64,000 bases of DNA. It comes from Thalassospira xianhensis MCCC 1A02616 (GTDB taxonomy: Bacteria > Pseudomonadota > Alphaproteobacteria > Rhodospirillales > Thalassospiraceae). Of this stretch, positions 9,488-17,047 are shown piece after piece. Under the pieces are notes generated by a model, which worked only from the letters and a program-made list of their open reading frames with translations, did not search any database and had not been told where the DNA came from. The number at the start of each line of letters is the position of its first letter. Within the stretch, counting starts at the first letter, position 1. The position numbers and the translations under genes are program-made. The stretch lies in contig NZ_JPWA01000020.1 of assembly GCF_003326475.1 (NCBI RefSeq), positions 1-64,000 of the forward strand, read 5' to 3'.

Positions 9488-11251
9488 TCAGACCAGAACC
9501 ATCCCTTCGTCGGAATCAATGGCTTCGTCACCGGTGGTTTCCGCTCCAAGCAGCATTTCATTATGCGGCTTGCCCGACGGAATCATCGGATAGCAGTTTT
9601 CCTTGTCATCCACGGCAACGTCGAGGATCACCGGACCATCGATTTCAAGCATCTTGGTCAGGGCATCATCAAGATCGGCCGCGTTGTTACAGGTCATACC
9701 GGTAAAGCCGAATGCCTCGGACAGTTTGACGAAATCCGGAAGGGATTCGCTGTAACTTTCCGAATAGCGCGACCCGTGCAGAAGCTGCTGCCACTGGCGG
9801 ACCATGCCCATGTAACGGTTGTTCAGGATGACGGTTTTCACCGGCAGGCGATACTGTGTCAGCGTCGCGCATTCCTGAATGTTCATCATGATCGACGCAT
9901 CACCGGTAAAGCAGATCACGGTCGCATCCGGATGGGCAACCTGAACGCCAAGGGCGGCGGGCATGCCGTAACCCATGGTGCCAAGACCACCGGATGTCAT
10001 CCATTCATGCGGATGTTCAAACCCGAAATGCTGGGCCGCCCACATCTGGTGCTGCCCGACATCGGTGGTGATGTAGGTCTTGCGATCCCGGGTCAGCGCA
10101 TGCAGGCGACGGATCACGTGCTGCGGCTTGATGATGTCTTTGGGCTGCTTGTAGGACAGGCAGTGTTTACCGCGCCAGCCTTCGATCTCGTCCCACCAGC
10201 TATCAAGCGCCTTGGCTTCGATCTTGTGCTGTTTGGCTTTCCAGATTTTCATCATGTCTTCAAGGACATGACCGACATCGCCAACAATCCCGATATCCAC
10301 CGGAACGTTCTTGTTGATCGAGCTTTGATCAATATCGATCTGGACTTTCTGCGAACCCGGCGAGAAGAAATCGAGGTTGCCGGTTACGCGGTCATCAAAA
10401 CGGGCACCGACCGCAATCATGACATCGCAATCATGCATCGCCATGTTGGCTTCGTAGGTGCCGTGCATGCCGAGCATGCCAAGATACTGTTTATCCGATG
10501 CCGGATAGGCGCCAAGCCCCATCAGGGTCAGCGTAATCGGAACGCCGGTCAGGCGGGTGAATTCCGTCAGAACCTTGCAGGCCTGGCTGCCGGAATTGAT
10601 GACGCCACCACCGCAATAGAGGATCGGCTTTTTCGCCGATGCCAGCAGTTCGAGTGCTTCCTCGATCTGGCCGCGGTCGCCTTTGACAACCGGGTTATAG
10701 GTGCGGTGCTGAACCTGTGACGGCTCAAGATACGGTGCCTTGGCAACCAGAATATCTTTCGGCAGGTCGATCACAACCGGACCCGGGCGGCCACTTGACG
10801 CAACGTGGAATGCTTCATGCATCGTGCGGGCAAGCTTCGCACTGTCCTTCACCAGATAGTTATGCTTGGTGCAGGGGCGGGTAATACCGGTGGTGTCGGC
10901 TTCCTGAAAGGCGTCATTGCCGATCAGGTGGGTCGGAACCTGCCCGGTCAGGCAGACGACGGGAATCGAATCCATCAACGCGTCGGTAAGGCCGGTAACG
11001 GCATTCGTTGCACCTGGGCCACTGGTTACCAGAACAACGCCGACCTTTCCGGTCGAACGTGCGTAACCTTCGGCGGCATGCACGGCAGCCTGTTCATGGC
11101 GTACTAGGATATGACGAATCCGGTTTTGCTTAAATATCTCGTCATATAGCGGTAGGACGGCGCCGCCGGGATAGCCGAACACGACTTCCACACCCTGATC
11201 GACCAGAGCCTGCAACACTACTTCCGAACCGCTTAAAATACGTTCTGCCAT
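9488..11251 (-). CDS. ilvB: Acetolactate synthase large (catalytic) subunit, biosynthetic type
   Basis: 587 aa. It is a thiamin-diphosphate enzyme condensing pyruvate with pyruvate or 2-oxobutyrate. Visible marks: the catalytic Glu in LVRHEQAAVHAAEGYAR, the FAD/central domain, and the ThDP-binding GDAS...NN motif (FTGDASIMMNIQECATLTQY, then ILNNRYMGMVRQWQ). ATG at 11251 is preceded by GGAAGAGG. A short open frame with its own ribosome binding site, and a set of alternative hairpins, lie just upstream and may regulate it. Together with ilvN and ilvC it forms the branched-chain amino acid block. Confidence 0.97.
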   Translation of the reverse strand: MAERILSGSEVVLQALVDQGVEVVFGYPGGAVLPLYDEIFKQNRIRHILVRHEQAAVHAAEGYARSTGKVGVVLVTSGPGATNAVTGLTDALMDSIPVVCLTGQVPTHLIGNDAFQEADTTGITRPCTKHNYLVKDSAKLARTMHEAFHVASSGRPGPVVIDLPKDILVAKAPYLEPSQVQHRTYNPVVKGDRGQIEEALELLASAKKPILYCGGGVINSGSQACKVLTEFTRLTGVPITLTLMGLGAYPASDKQYLGMLGMHGTYEANMAMHDCDVMIAVGARFDDRVTGNLDFFSPGSQKVQIDIDQSSINKNVPVDIGIVGDVGHVLEDMMKIWKAKQHKIEAKALDSWWDEIEGWRGKHCLSYKQPKDIIKPQHVIRRLHALTRDRKTYITTDVGQHQMWAAQHFGFEHPHEWMTSGGLGTMGYGMPAALGVQVAHPDATVICFTGDASIMMNIQECATLTQYRLPVKTVILNNRYMGMVRQWQQLLHGSRYSESYSESLPDFVKLSEAFGFTGMTCNNAADLDDALTKMLEIDGPVILDVAVDDKENCYPMIPSGKPHNEMLLGAETTGDEAIDSDEGMVLV

Positions 11252-11269
11252 GATTTTCGAGCCTCTTCC

Positions 11270-11314
11270 TTAGCGACAACAACGTGCCGCGTGATAACCG
11301 CGTGGTTGATACAT
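11270..11314 (-). CDS. Possible 14-aa leader ORF before ilvB
   Basis: An ATG at 11314, preceded by AAGGG 10 bases upstream, opens a 14-codon frame (MYQPRGYHAARCCR) ending in TAA at 11272-11270. The stop directly abuts the GGAAGAGG ribosome binding site of ilvB, so its translation could affect ilvB initiation. It contains tandem Cys codons but no Ile/Leu/Val codons, so it is not a classical ilv attenuator peptide. It could be a chance ORF. Confidence 0.3.
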   Translation of the reverse strand: MYQPRGYHAARCCR

Positions 11315-11341
11315 GATCCAATTACCCTTGAACTGGAGTTG

Positions 11342-11384
11342 AAAAATCCGCCGAAACGGCGGTTTTCCGCCATTTCGACGGCGG
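11342..11384 (-). terminator. Terminator with mutually exclusive hairpins between miaA and ilvB
   Basis: On the minus strand there are four GC blocks: CCGCC (11384-11380), GGCGG (11371-11367), CCGCCG (11362-11357) and CGGCGG (11353-11348) followed by A and U5. Blocks 3 and 4 form a textbook intrinsic terminator. Block 2 can pair with block 1 or, across AAAA, with block 3, the topology of an attenuator. At minimum it terminates miaA transcription; whether it attenuates ilvB is open. Confidence 0.75.
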
Positions 11385-11402
11385 AAGGGCCAACCTATCG
11401 CC

Positions 11403-12365
11403 TCACTTTGGCGTGGTCAACAGAAATTGGTGAACATCATTACGCAATTTGTCTGCCAAACTTTCCGAATATTGCGCGTCGATGATCTCCTTGTCACTCA
11501 TCTGATGGCGAAACCACGTTAATTGACGCTTGGCATAACGCCGGGTTTCACGCTGCGATTTCTCTTTCGCGGTCTCCAGATCGGTCTCGCCGGCAAGGTA
11601 TGCCGCGATCTCGCGGACCCCAACTGCCTTCATCACCGGGGCCGTTTCCGGCAGCTTTTCAGCCAGAAGTCGGCGGACTTCCTCAATCGCACCCTGTTCG
11701 ATCATCAAATCAAAACGCCGGTTGCAGCGATCATAAAGAATATCGCGCGGCGGCATGTAACACAGCTTTTTGAAAACCATGCCTTCGGGTGGCGTCACCA
11801 TCGGCTCGTTATGCCACGCCGCAAGACCACGACCGGTTCCCGCCAATACCTCGGCCGCGCGGATCAGGCGCTGGGTGTTTGACGGATCAAGGGTGGCGGC
11901 TGTGTCGGGATCGCGTTTGGCGAAATCATTGAAAAACGCCTGATGCCCTGCTTTTTCCAGATCAGCGGTGACCTGTTGGCGAATCTCGGCGGGAATATCG
12001 GGAATCGGGGCGATCCCCGCCGTCAGGGCATTCAGATACATACCCGTACCCCCGGTAACGATCGGAAGTTTGCCGTTTGCATGGCATTCGGCAATTTCCG
12101 CCATCGCCATGTCGCGCCATTTTCCGGCCGAACATGCCTCGCGCCCGGACAATACACCATAAAGCCGATGGGGCGCGCGAGCGGTTTCCCTTTCATCGGG
12201 CCGCGCGCTTAACACACGTAGTTCTTTATAAACCTGCATGCTGTCGGCATTGATCACCACCCCGTCAAACGCATCCGCCAGATCAAGTGCCAAGGCGGAC
12301 TTGCCGCTGGCAGTTGGCCCGGCAACAATAATGACTTTTGAAGTTGGACTTTTGGGCTCGTTCAA
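11403..12365 (-). CDS. miaA: tRNA dimethylallyltransferase
   Basis: 320 aa. It transfers a dimethylallyl group to the N6 of adenosine 37 in tRNAs reading UNN codons. The P-loop VAGPTASGKSALALDLADAF and downstream NADSMQVYKEL, TGGTGMYLNALTAGI and the C-terminal KRQLTWFRHQ are diagnostic. The only start near the P-loop is TTG at 12365, which overlaps the TGA of the upstream gene; no ATG or GTG occurs between it and the P-loop, and the ribosome binding site is weak. The start lies exactly at the boundary with an AT-rich gene, so the original 5' end may have been replaced. Confidence 0.95.
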   Translation of the reverse strand: MNEPKSPTSKVIIVAGPTASGKSALALDLADAFDGVVINADSMQVYKELRVLSARPDERETARAPHRLYGVLSGREACSAGKWRDMAMAEIAECHANGKLPIVTGGTGMYLNALTAGIAPIPDIPAEIRQQVTADLEKAGHQAFFNDFAKRDPDTAATLDPSNTQRLIRAAEVLAGTGRGLAAWHNEPMVTPPEGMVFKKLCYMPPRDILYDRCNRRFDLMIEQGAIEEVRRLLAEKLPETAPVMKAVGVREIAAYLAGETDLETAKEKSQRETRRYAKRQLTWFRHQMSDKEIIDAQYSESLADKLRNDVHQFLLTTPK

Positions 12366-12955
12366 ATCGCTAATAAAACCTTTTTCAATGATATTGAGCT
12401 TCTAAGGATATGCGTTGCTAAAGTTGTTCCCGATGCGAAAAGTACATAGGACTGAAGTACTAGGAAAATTGCGATGTACTGACTTATGTTTGCAGCATTT
12501 AAAGCAATTACATTGTCATCATTCTTTCGCTTCCATGTATCCCAGTTTATGGTTCCAAAATACATTCTTGCGTAGGCAAATGCTGTTGATAAGGCCGATA
12601 TCAGTGTGGCAACCATGTACGCGGAAAGCACATCGACTAACTCTGAGATGACTAAGGCTGAGCCATTTGATGTCCAAATACGTCCGATAAAAGCGAGGGT
12701 CGCCGCAGCAGAGGCACCGTTTAGGATTATACTGGAACGTAGTGCGACTACACCAATATCTGCCGCAGATTTGTGCTCTTGGACGATCTCGTCTTTGTAC
12801 AATTGATAGCGATCTTTATAGTTTTGCCAGTCTTGTGGAGATAGAGATCCCTCACTTGCGTGAGGAACAAATTTCTTAATTACGAGATGAAGCAACACGG
12901 CGGCGCCAAGAGAAATCGGCACTGAAAAAACAAGAATATTAAACACAAATTCCAT
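12362..12955 (-). CDS. AT-rich hypothetical membrane protein between miaA and serB
   Basis: 197 aa, no family recognised. About four hydrophobic segments are visible: residues 3-26 (FVFNILVFSVPISLGAAVLL), about 72-92, about 100-130 and near 160-185. A charged stretch with DWQNYKDRYQLYKDEIVQEHK lies between the first and second. Base composition is visibly more AT-rich than all neighbours, and codons ending in A/T dominate, which suggests horizontal acquisition. GAGAGA precedes the ATG. Its stop overlaps the miaA start. It separates miaA from serB, which usually lie side by side in opposite directions in alphaproteobacteria (from memory). Confidence 0.7.
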   Translation of the reverse strand: MEFVFNILVFSVPISLGAAVLLHLVIKKFVPHASEGSLSPQDWQNYKDRYQLYKDEIVQEHKSAADIGVVALRSSIILNGASAAATLAFIGRIWTSNGSALVISELVDVLSAYMVATLISALSTAFAYARMYFGTINWDTWKRKNDDNVIALNAANISQYIAIFLVLQSYVLFASGTTLATHILRSSISLKKVLLAI

Positions 12956-13032
12956 GTTTTTCTCTCGGGAAATTTATTGAGATAATTAGGCATACTCTCG
13001 TCTAATACCCAAAATAGATCTAATGCAACTGA

Positions 13033-13066
13033 ATTGGCATTGTTAGTGCAGATCAGCAGTGCCAAT
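13033..13066. repeat. Imperfect inverted repeat in the serB upstream region
   Basis: ATTGGCATTG (13033-13042) and CAGTGCCAAT (13057-13066) form a 10-bp stem with one wobble around a 14-base loop. It sits at the outer edge of the AT-rich segment, upstream of serB. It may be an operator, a hairpin, or a remnant of whatever delivered the AT-rich gene. Confidence 0.4.
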
Positions 13067-13155
13067 GTAAAAGTTCTCTTGTCATCTGTGGGCTCAATTC
13101 GGATAAAGGCGACATATTTCGTTTATTCTCTTTTCCGCCAAGGAGCCCGCAATCC

Positions 13156-14046
13156 ATGGATCTGGTCCTGACCTTGATCGCTGCCCCCAATTCGAACGCG
13201 CTGGGCGATGATATTGTTGCGCGTGCCAAAACCGTTCTGGCCGGGGCCGGGGCGCATGTCGGGGATGTTTCGTGGCTGGCGGCGGGCGAGGCGTGTGATA
13301 TCGGCTTTGCCGGGCTGAGCCTTGATATTGCCGATACGGCGTTACGTGATGCCGGTCTTGGTGTCGATGCCGTGACCCAGACCGCCAAAACGCGTCGCAA
13401 GAAATTGCTGATTGCCGATATGGATAGCACCATGGTGACGGGGGAGACCCTTGATGAACTTGCTGCCTTTGCCGGGATCAAGGACCATGTCGCCGCGATT
13501 ACGGCACGTGCGATGAATGGCGAACTTGATTTCGAGACCGCCCTTGATGAACGCGTCGGGCTGCTTGATGGCATGTCGACCGATATGCTGGCCGAAGCCT
13601 GGAAAGAAATTGCATATACCGGCGGGGCGAAAACCTTGGTTGCGACCATGAAGGCCAACGGTGCCTACGCCGCCCTTGTGTCGGGCGGGTTTGATTATTT
13701 TACCGGTGCGGTGCGCCGCGAACTTGGTTTTGATTTTGATCAGGCCAATGTTCTGATCACCCAGGATGGTAAGCTGACCGGCAAGGTACAAAAACCGGTT
13801 CTGGACCGTCAGGCCAAGGTCGATGCGCTTGAAAAATTGACGGCAGAGCAGGGGATTGGGGTAGAGGATGCCATTGCGGTTGGCGATGGTGCCAATGATC
13901 TGCAGATGATTTCGCTTGCCGGGACTGGTGTGGCTTTTCATGCCAAGCCAGCGGTTCAGGAGCAGGCACGCATCTGCATCAATCATGGTGATCTGACGGC
14001 ACTGCTTTATCTGCAGGGCTATGCCAAATCCGATTTTGTGATCTGA
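13156..14046 (+). CDS. serB: Phosphoserine phosphatase
   Basis: 296 aa. It performs the last step of serine synthesis. The HAD motifs are all present: DMDSTMV (motif I, nucleophile Asp), SGGFDYFTGAV (motif II), a Lys in KPVLDRQAK (motif III) and GDGANDLQM (motif IV). The ~75-residue N-terminal part is the ACT-like extension of SerB. ATG is preceded by AGGAG. A bidirectional-looking terminator follows, separating it from the convergent degP. Confidence 0.96.
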   Translation: MDLVLTLIAAPNSNALGDDIVARAKTVLAGAGAHVGDVSWLAAGEACDIGFAGLSLDIADTALRDAGLGVDAVTQTAKTRRKKLLIADMDSTMVTGETLDELAAFAGIKDHVAAITARAMNGELDFETALDERVGLLDGMSTDMLAEAWKEIAYTGGAKTLVATMKANGAYAALVSGGFDYFTGAVRRELGFDFDQANVLITQDGKLTGKVQKPVLDRQAKVDALEKLTAEQGIGVEDAIAVGDGANDLQMISLAGTGVAFHAKPAVQEQARICINHGDLTALLYLQGYAKSDFVI

Positions 14047-14072
14047 TCCAGGCAGTCAGAAAAACGCGTAGC

Positions 14073-14105
14073 AAAAAGGGCGACCCGCAAGGGCCGCCCT
14101 TTTTT
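14073..14105. terminator. Bidirectional intrinsic terminator between serB and degP
   Basis: AAAAAGGGCG (14073-14082) pairs with CGCCCTTTTT, with an inner CCC-GCAA-GGG stem-loop. T-runs exist on both strands, so it serves the convergent serB and degP. Confidence 0.88.
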
Positions 14106-14133
14106 GATCATCGTAGAGTAAAACCCGAAGGCC

Positions 14134-15633
14134 TTATTCTTCCTTGTTCAGGGTCAGGCCGAAGTAACGCGGGCCTGCCGAGGTTTCAATCAGCATCAGG
14201 ATGGTGCGTTTATCATCATCAAGTGCCTTTTTAACCGCATCGGCTACTTCTTCGACGGTCGAAACCGAGCTGTGCGATGCCTCGATAATGATGTCGCCCG
14301 GGCGGACACCTTTTTCTGCGGCATAGCTGTCACCATTCACATCGGTCACGATGACACCCTCGGTGCCTTCGGCGAGGTTATAGCGACGACGCAGTTCATC
14401 ATCGACATTGGCGACCTTGAGGCCAAGTGCCTTGATTTCAGCTTCGGCAATGGCGGCAGGCGACTGTTCTTCACCCGGTTCTGCTGCGGTTGCGACGGTT
14501 TCTTCTTCAAGTTCGCCGAGTTCGACCTGAACGGTTTTCTTTTCACCGTCACGCCAGATCACCACATCGACATCCTTGCCGATTTTGGTTTCGGCAACGA
14601 TCCGCGGCAGGCGACGCATGCTTTCGACTTCCTTGCCATCAAACGACAGGATGACGTCACCCTGTTTGATGCCGGCGGCTTTTGCAGGGCCGTCTTCGGA
14701 TACACCGGCAACCATTGCACCGGTCGATTCATCAAGGCCGACCGAGTCCGCGATATCGTCAGTCACGGTCTGGATGTGAACGCCAAGCCAGCCACGGCGG
14801 GTCCGGCCATATTCCTTGAGCTGTTCGACAACCGACTGTGCAATTGCCGAGGGAATGGCAAAACCGATCCCGACCGAACCTCCGGACGGCGAATAGATCG
14901 CGCTGTTGATCCCGATGACGTCGCCATCAAGGTTGAACAGCGGCCCGCCGGAGTTCCCGCGGTTGATCGAGGCATCGGTCTGGATGAAATCGTCATACGG
15001 ACCCTGATTGATGTCACGGTTACGTGCCGAAATGATCCCGGCGGTCACTGTGCCGCCAAGGCCGAACGGGTTGCCGATCGCCATCGCCCAGTCGCCAATG
15101 CGGGAATGGTCTGAATCCCCCCATTTAACGAAAGGCAGGTCTTCTGTGGGTTCGACTTTCAAAAGTGCAACATCCGTTTTCGGATCGCGACCGATCAGTT
15201 TCGCTGGAAGCGTATCGCCATCATGCAGGCGCACCGTGATTTCGTCGGCACCGTCAATCACATGGTTGTTGGTCACGATGTAACCGTCAGCCGAGATGAT
15301 AAAGCCCGAACCCAGTGCGGTCGCACGGCGCTGCTGGGGAGTCTGGCCCTGGCCTTGTCCACCACCTTGTCCGTTGCGATCCATGAAGTCCTTGAAAAGA
15401 TCTTCAAACGGCGAGCCGGGAGGGAACTGGAAGTCCGGACCCTGGCGTTCGGCCACCATTTGACTGGTCGAGATATTTACCACACTGGGCAGAAGCTTTT
15501 CGGCCAGGTCTGCGAAACTTTCAGGAGCGGGGCGAGCGTTCGCAATCTGCGACACGCTGGTCACGCCAAGAAGAACAATCACCAGCGCAGCCGTAAATTT
15601 GCTTCGCGCCGGGTTGTATAATGCTTTTAGCAT
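14134..15633 (-). CDS. degP: DegP/HtrA-family periplasmic serine protease
   Basis: 499 aa from ATG 15633, which has AGGA 8-10 bases upstream and begins a clear signal peptide (FTAALVIVLLGVTSVSQIANA). The open frame reaches 15855, but that extension is not supported. It is a Do-type protease/chaperone for misfolded envelope proteins. The catalytic triad is visible: His in TNNHVIDGADE, Asp in DPKTDVALLKV and Ser in RGNSGGPLF. Two PDZ domains follow (from RRGWLGVHIQTV and from the region around EGVIVTDVNGDSYA). A low-complexity glycine/glutamine stretch precedes the protease core. The neighbours hflC/hflK and a DUF2065 gene suggest an envelope quality-control cluster. Confidence 0.95.
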   Translation of the reverse strand: MLKALYNPARSKFTAALVIVLLGVTSVSQIANARPAPESFADLAEKLLPSVVNISTSQMVAERQGPDFQFPPGSPFEDLFKDFMDRNGQGGGQGQGQTPQQRRATALGSGFIISADGYIVTNNHVIDGADEITVRLHDGDTLPAKLIGRDPKTDVALLKVEPTEDLPFVKWGDSDHSRIGDWAMAIGNPFGLGGTVTAGIISARNRDINQGPYDDFIQTDASINRGNSGGPLFNLDGDVIGINSAIYSPSGGSVGIGFAIPSAIAQSVVEQLKEYGRTRRGWLGVHIQTVTDDIADSVGLDESTGAMVAGVSEDGPAKAAGIKQGDVILSFDGKEVESMRRLPRIVAETKIGKDVDVVIWRDGEKKTVQVELGELEEETVATAAEPGEEQSPAAIAEAEIKALGLKVANVDDELRRRYNLAEGTEGVIVTDVNGDSYAAEKGVRPGDIIIEASHSSVSTVEEVADAVKKALDDDKRTILMLIETSAGPRYFGLTLNKEE

Positions 15634-15851
15634 GTGTCTGATCCTGTTCGTTGCCGCGTTCACGGTATTGAATTTTTGCAGCACGCGATGCTGTTCTTTT
15701 GGATAGTTCATGCACCGCTTAACTAGCCAAGTTAGCGCCGAGTTTGTCAGAAATTTGGCAAGCCTGAGAAAAATCAAGGAAGAGCTCGGGTTTTTCTGTG
15801 TTTGCACACTGGAAGGCGCAAATATGCGCAAAATGCCCCCGAACTTTATCT

Positions 15852-16043
15852 TCAAAGCCAGACCCGGACGCCCCAGATCGCGACAATGGCGATGACCGCA
15901 GCAACAAGGCCGCCGATCCGTAGCTGGGATTCGGGGATTTCCTGCACCAGTTCCATCACACGTTTGGCGCCGCCCGGGAACAGCGAATAAAACATTCCCT
16001 CCAGCGCGATGGCCAGGAGAACAGCTGTAACGAGTTCCTTCAT
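15852..16043 (-). CDS. DUF2065 small membrane protein
   Basis: 63 aa, with two hydrophobic segments (LVTAVLLAIALEGMFYSLFP and LVAAVIAIVAIWGVRVWL) separated by a short charged loop. This matches the DUF2065 family, commonly found between hflC and a degP-like gene in proteobacteria. The function is unknown; its position suggests a membrane partner in the HflKC/protease quality-control system. Its last codons overlap the longest possible degP frame but not the preferred degP start. Confidence 0.88.
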   Translation of the reverse strand: MKELVTAVLLAIALEGMFYSLFPGGAKRVMELVQEIPESQLRIGGLVAAVIAIVAIWGVRVWL

Positions 16044-16119
16044 GGGCGTGGACGTTCCGGCGTTTCTATGAACCTGTGTGCGATATAACTATCAACAGGA
16101 CATTATTTTCAAACAAAAA

Positions 16120-16148
16120 GGGCGACCGGCACACTATGCCGGTCGCCC
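16120..16148 (-). terminator. Intrinsic terminator downstream of hflC
   Basis: A perfect 12-bp stem, GGGCGACCGGCA (16120-16131) with TGCCGGTCGCCC (16137-16148) and a CACTA loop. AAAAA on its left gives the T-run for the minus-strand hflK-hflC transcript. Confidence 0.88.
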
Positions 16149-16174
16149 TAGTGCTTTGTCCAGCACCCGTTTGT

Positions 16175-17047
16175 CTAGCGCGTTGCGTCAGGCGACGAGT
16201 TGTTAAAGTACTGGAAGAATTCGGAATCCGGTGAAATCACCATCGTCGAACCATCTGAAAGGGCTTCGCGATAGGCTTCAAGCGAACGATAGAACTCGAA
16301 GAAACCGGCATCCTTGCCATAGGCTTCACCAAGAACGATGTTCCGTTCACCGTCACCTTCACCACGCAGGACTTCTGCCTGACGGCGGGCTTCGGCCAGA
16401 ATACCGACGCGTTCACGATCTGCTTCTGCCTGAATTTTCGCCTTGAGCTCTTCACCCTCGGCGCGAAGCTGTGCGGCTTCGGCGATACGCGAAGAACGCA
16501 TACGGTTGTACACCGCCTGCGACGTTTCCTGCGGAAGATCGGTACGACCGATACGAACATCGATCAGCTCGACGCCGAATTCCTTTGCCGGCTCGATCAG
16601 GGTTGCCTGGATTTTTTCCATGATCTGCGACCGGTTATCCGACAGAAGCGACACAAGCGGAGCCTGTGCGAGTTCGCCACGGATAACCGAGTTCAGACGC
16701 TGCCCAAAAAGCTGAACAAAGTTCGCCGAGTTGGTTGCGCGCTGACGGAACTGCAGCGGGTCAACGATTCTCCAACGGGCAAAGCTGTCAACATTGACAC
16801 GCTTCTGGTCCGACAGAAGAACCTGCTGAACCGGCGGATCAAGTTCAAGAATGCGGCGCTCGTAATATTCCACATTCTGGATCGGCAGCTTGAAATGCAG
16901 GCCCGGTTCGGAAACCGCATGGACCGGATTACCGAACTGAAGCACCAGCGCCTGCTGGTCCTGACGAACGGTAAACATGCACATGGATGCAACGACGGCA
17001 CCAATGACGACAACGACGCCGGCAGCAATAAGTTTAGGACTTGCCAT
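16175..17047 (-). CDS. hflC: HflC, protease modulator (SPFH/prohibitin family)
   Basis: 290 aa. It has one N-terminal transmembrane segment (LIAAGVVVVIGAVVASMCMF) and a large periplasmic SPFH/band-7 domain with FTVRQDQQALVLQFG near the start. A charged coiled-coil rich in Ala/Glu/Arg (AAQLRAEGEELKAKIQAEAD) and a C-terminal helix (EFYRSLEAYREAL) complete it. HflC pairs with HflK to form a membrane cage that restrains the FtsH protease. ATG overlaps the hflK stop as TAATG, a sign of translational coupling. Confidence 0.96.
   Translation of the reverse strand: MASPKLIAAGVVVVIGAVVASMCMFTVRQDQQALVLQFGNPVHAVSEPGLHFKLPIQNVEYYERRILELDPPVQQVLLSDQKRVNVDSFARWRIVDPLQFRQRATNSANFVQLFGQRLNSVIRGELAQAPLVSLLSDNRSQIMEKIQATLIEPAKEFGVELIDVRIGRTDLPQETSQAVYNRMRSSRIAEAAQLRAEGEELKAKIQAEADRERVGILAEARRQAEVLRGEGDGERNIVLGEAYGKDAGFFEFYRSLEAYREALSDGSTMVISPDSEFFQYFNNSSPDATR

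Noticed and set aside
9563-10720. 385-codon open frame opposite ilvB
   Set aside because: It is antisense to a fully conserved acetolactate synthase gene, and the translation shows no family features.
11252-11402. Classical ilv leader peptide attenuator
   Set aside because: No frame rich in Ile, Leu or Val codons precedes the hairpins; only the hairpin topology is retained as an open finding.
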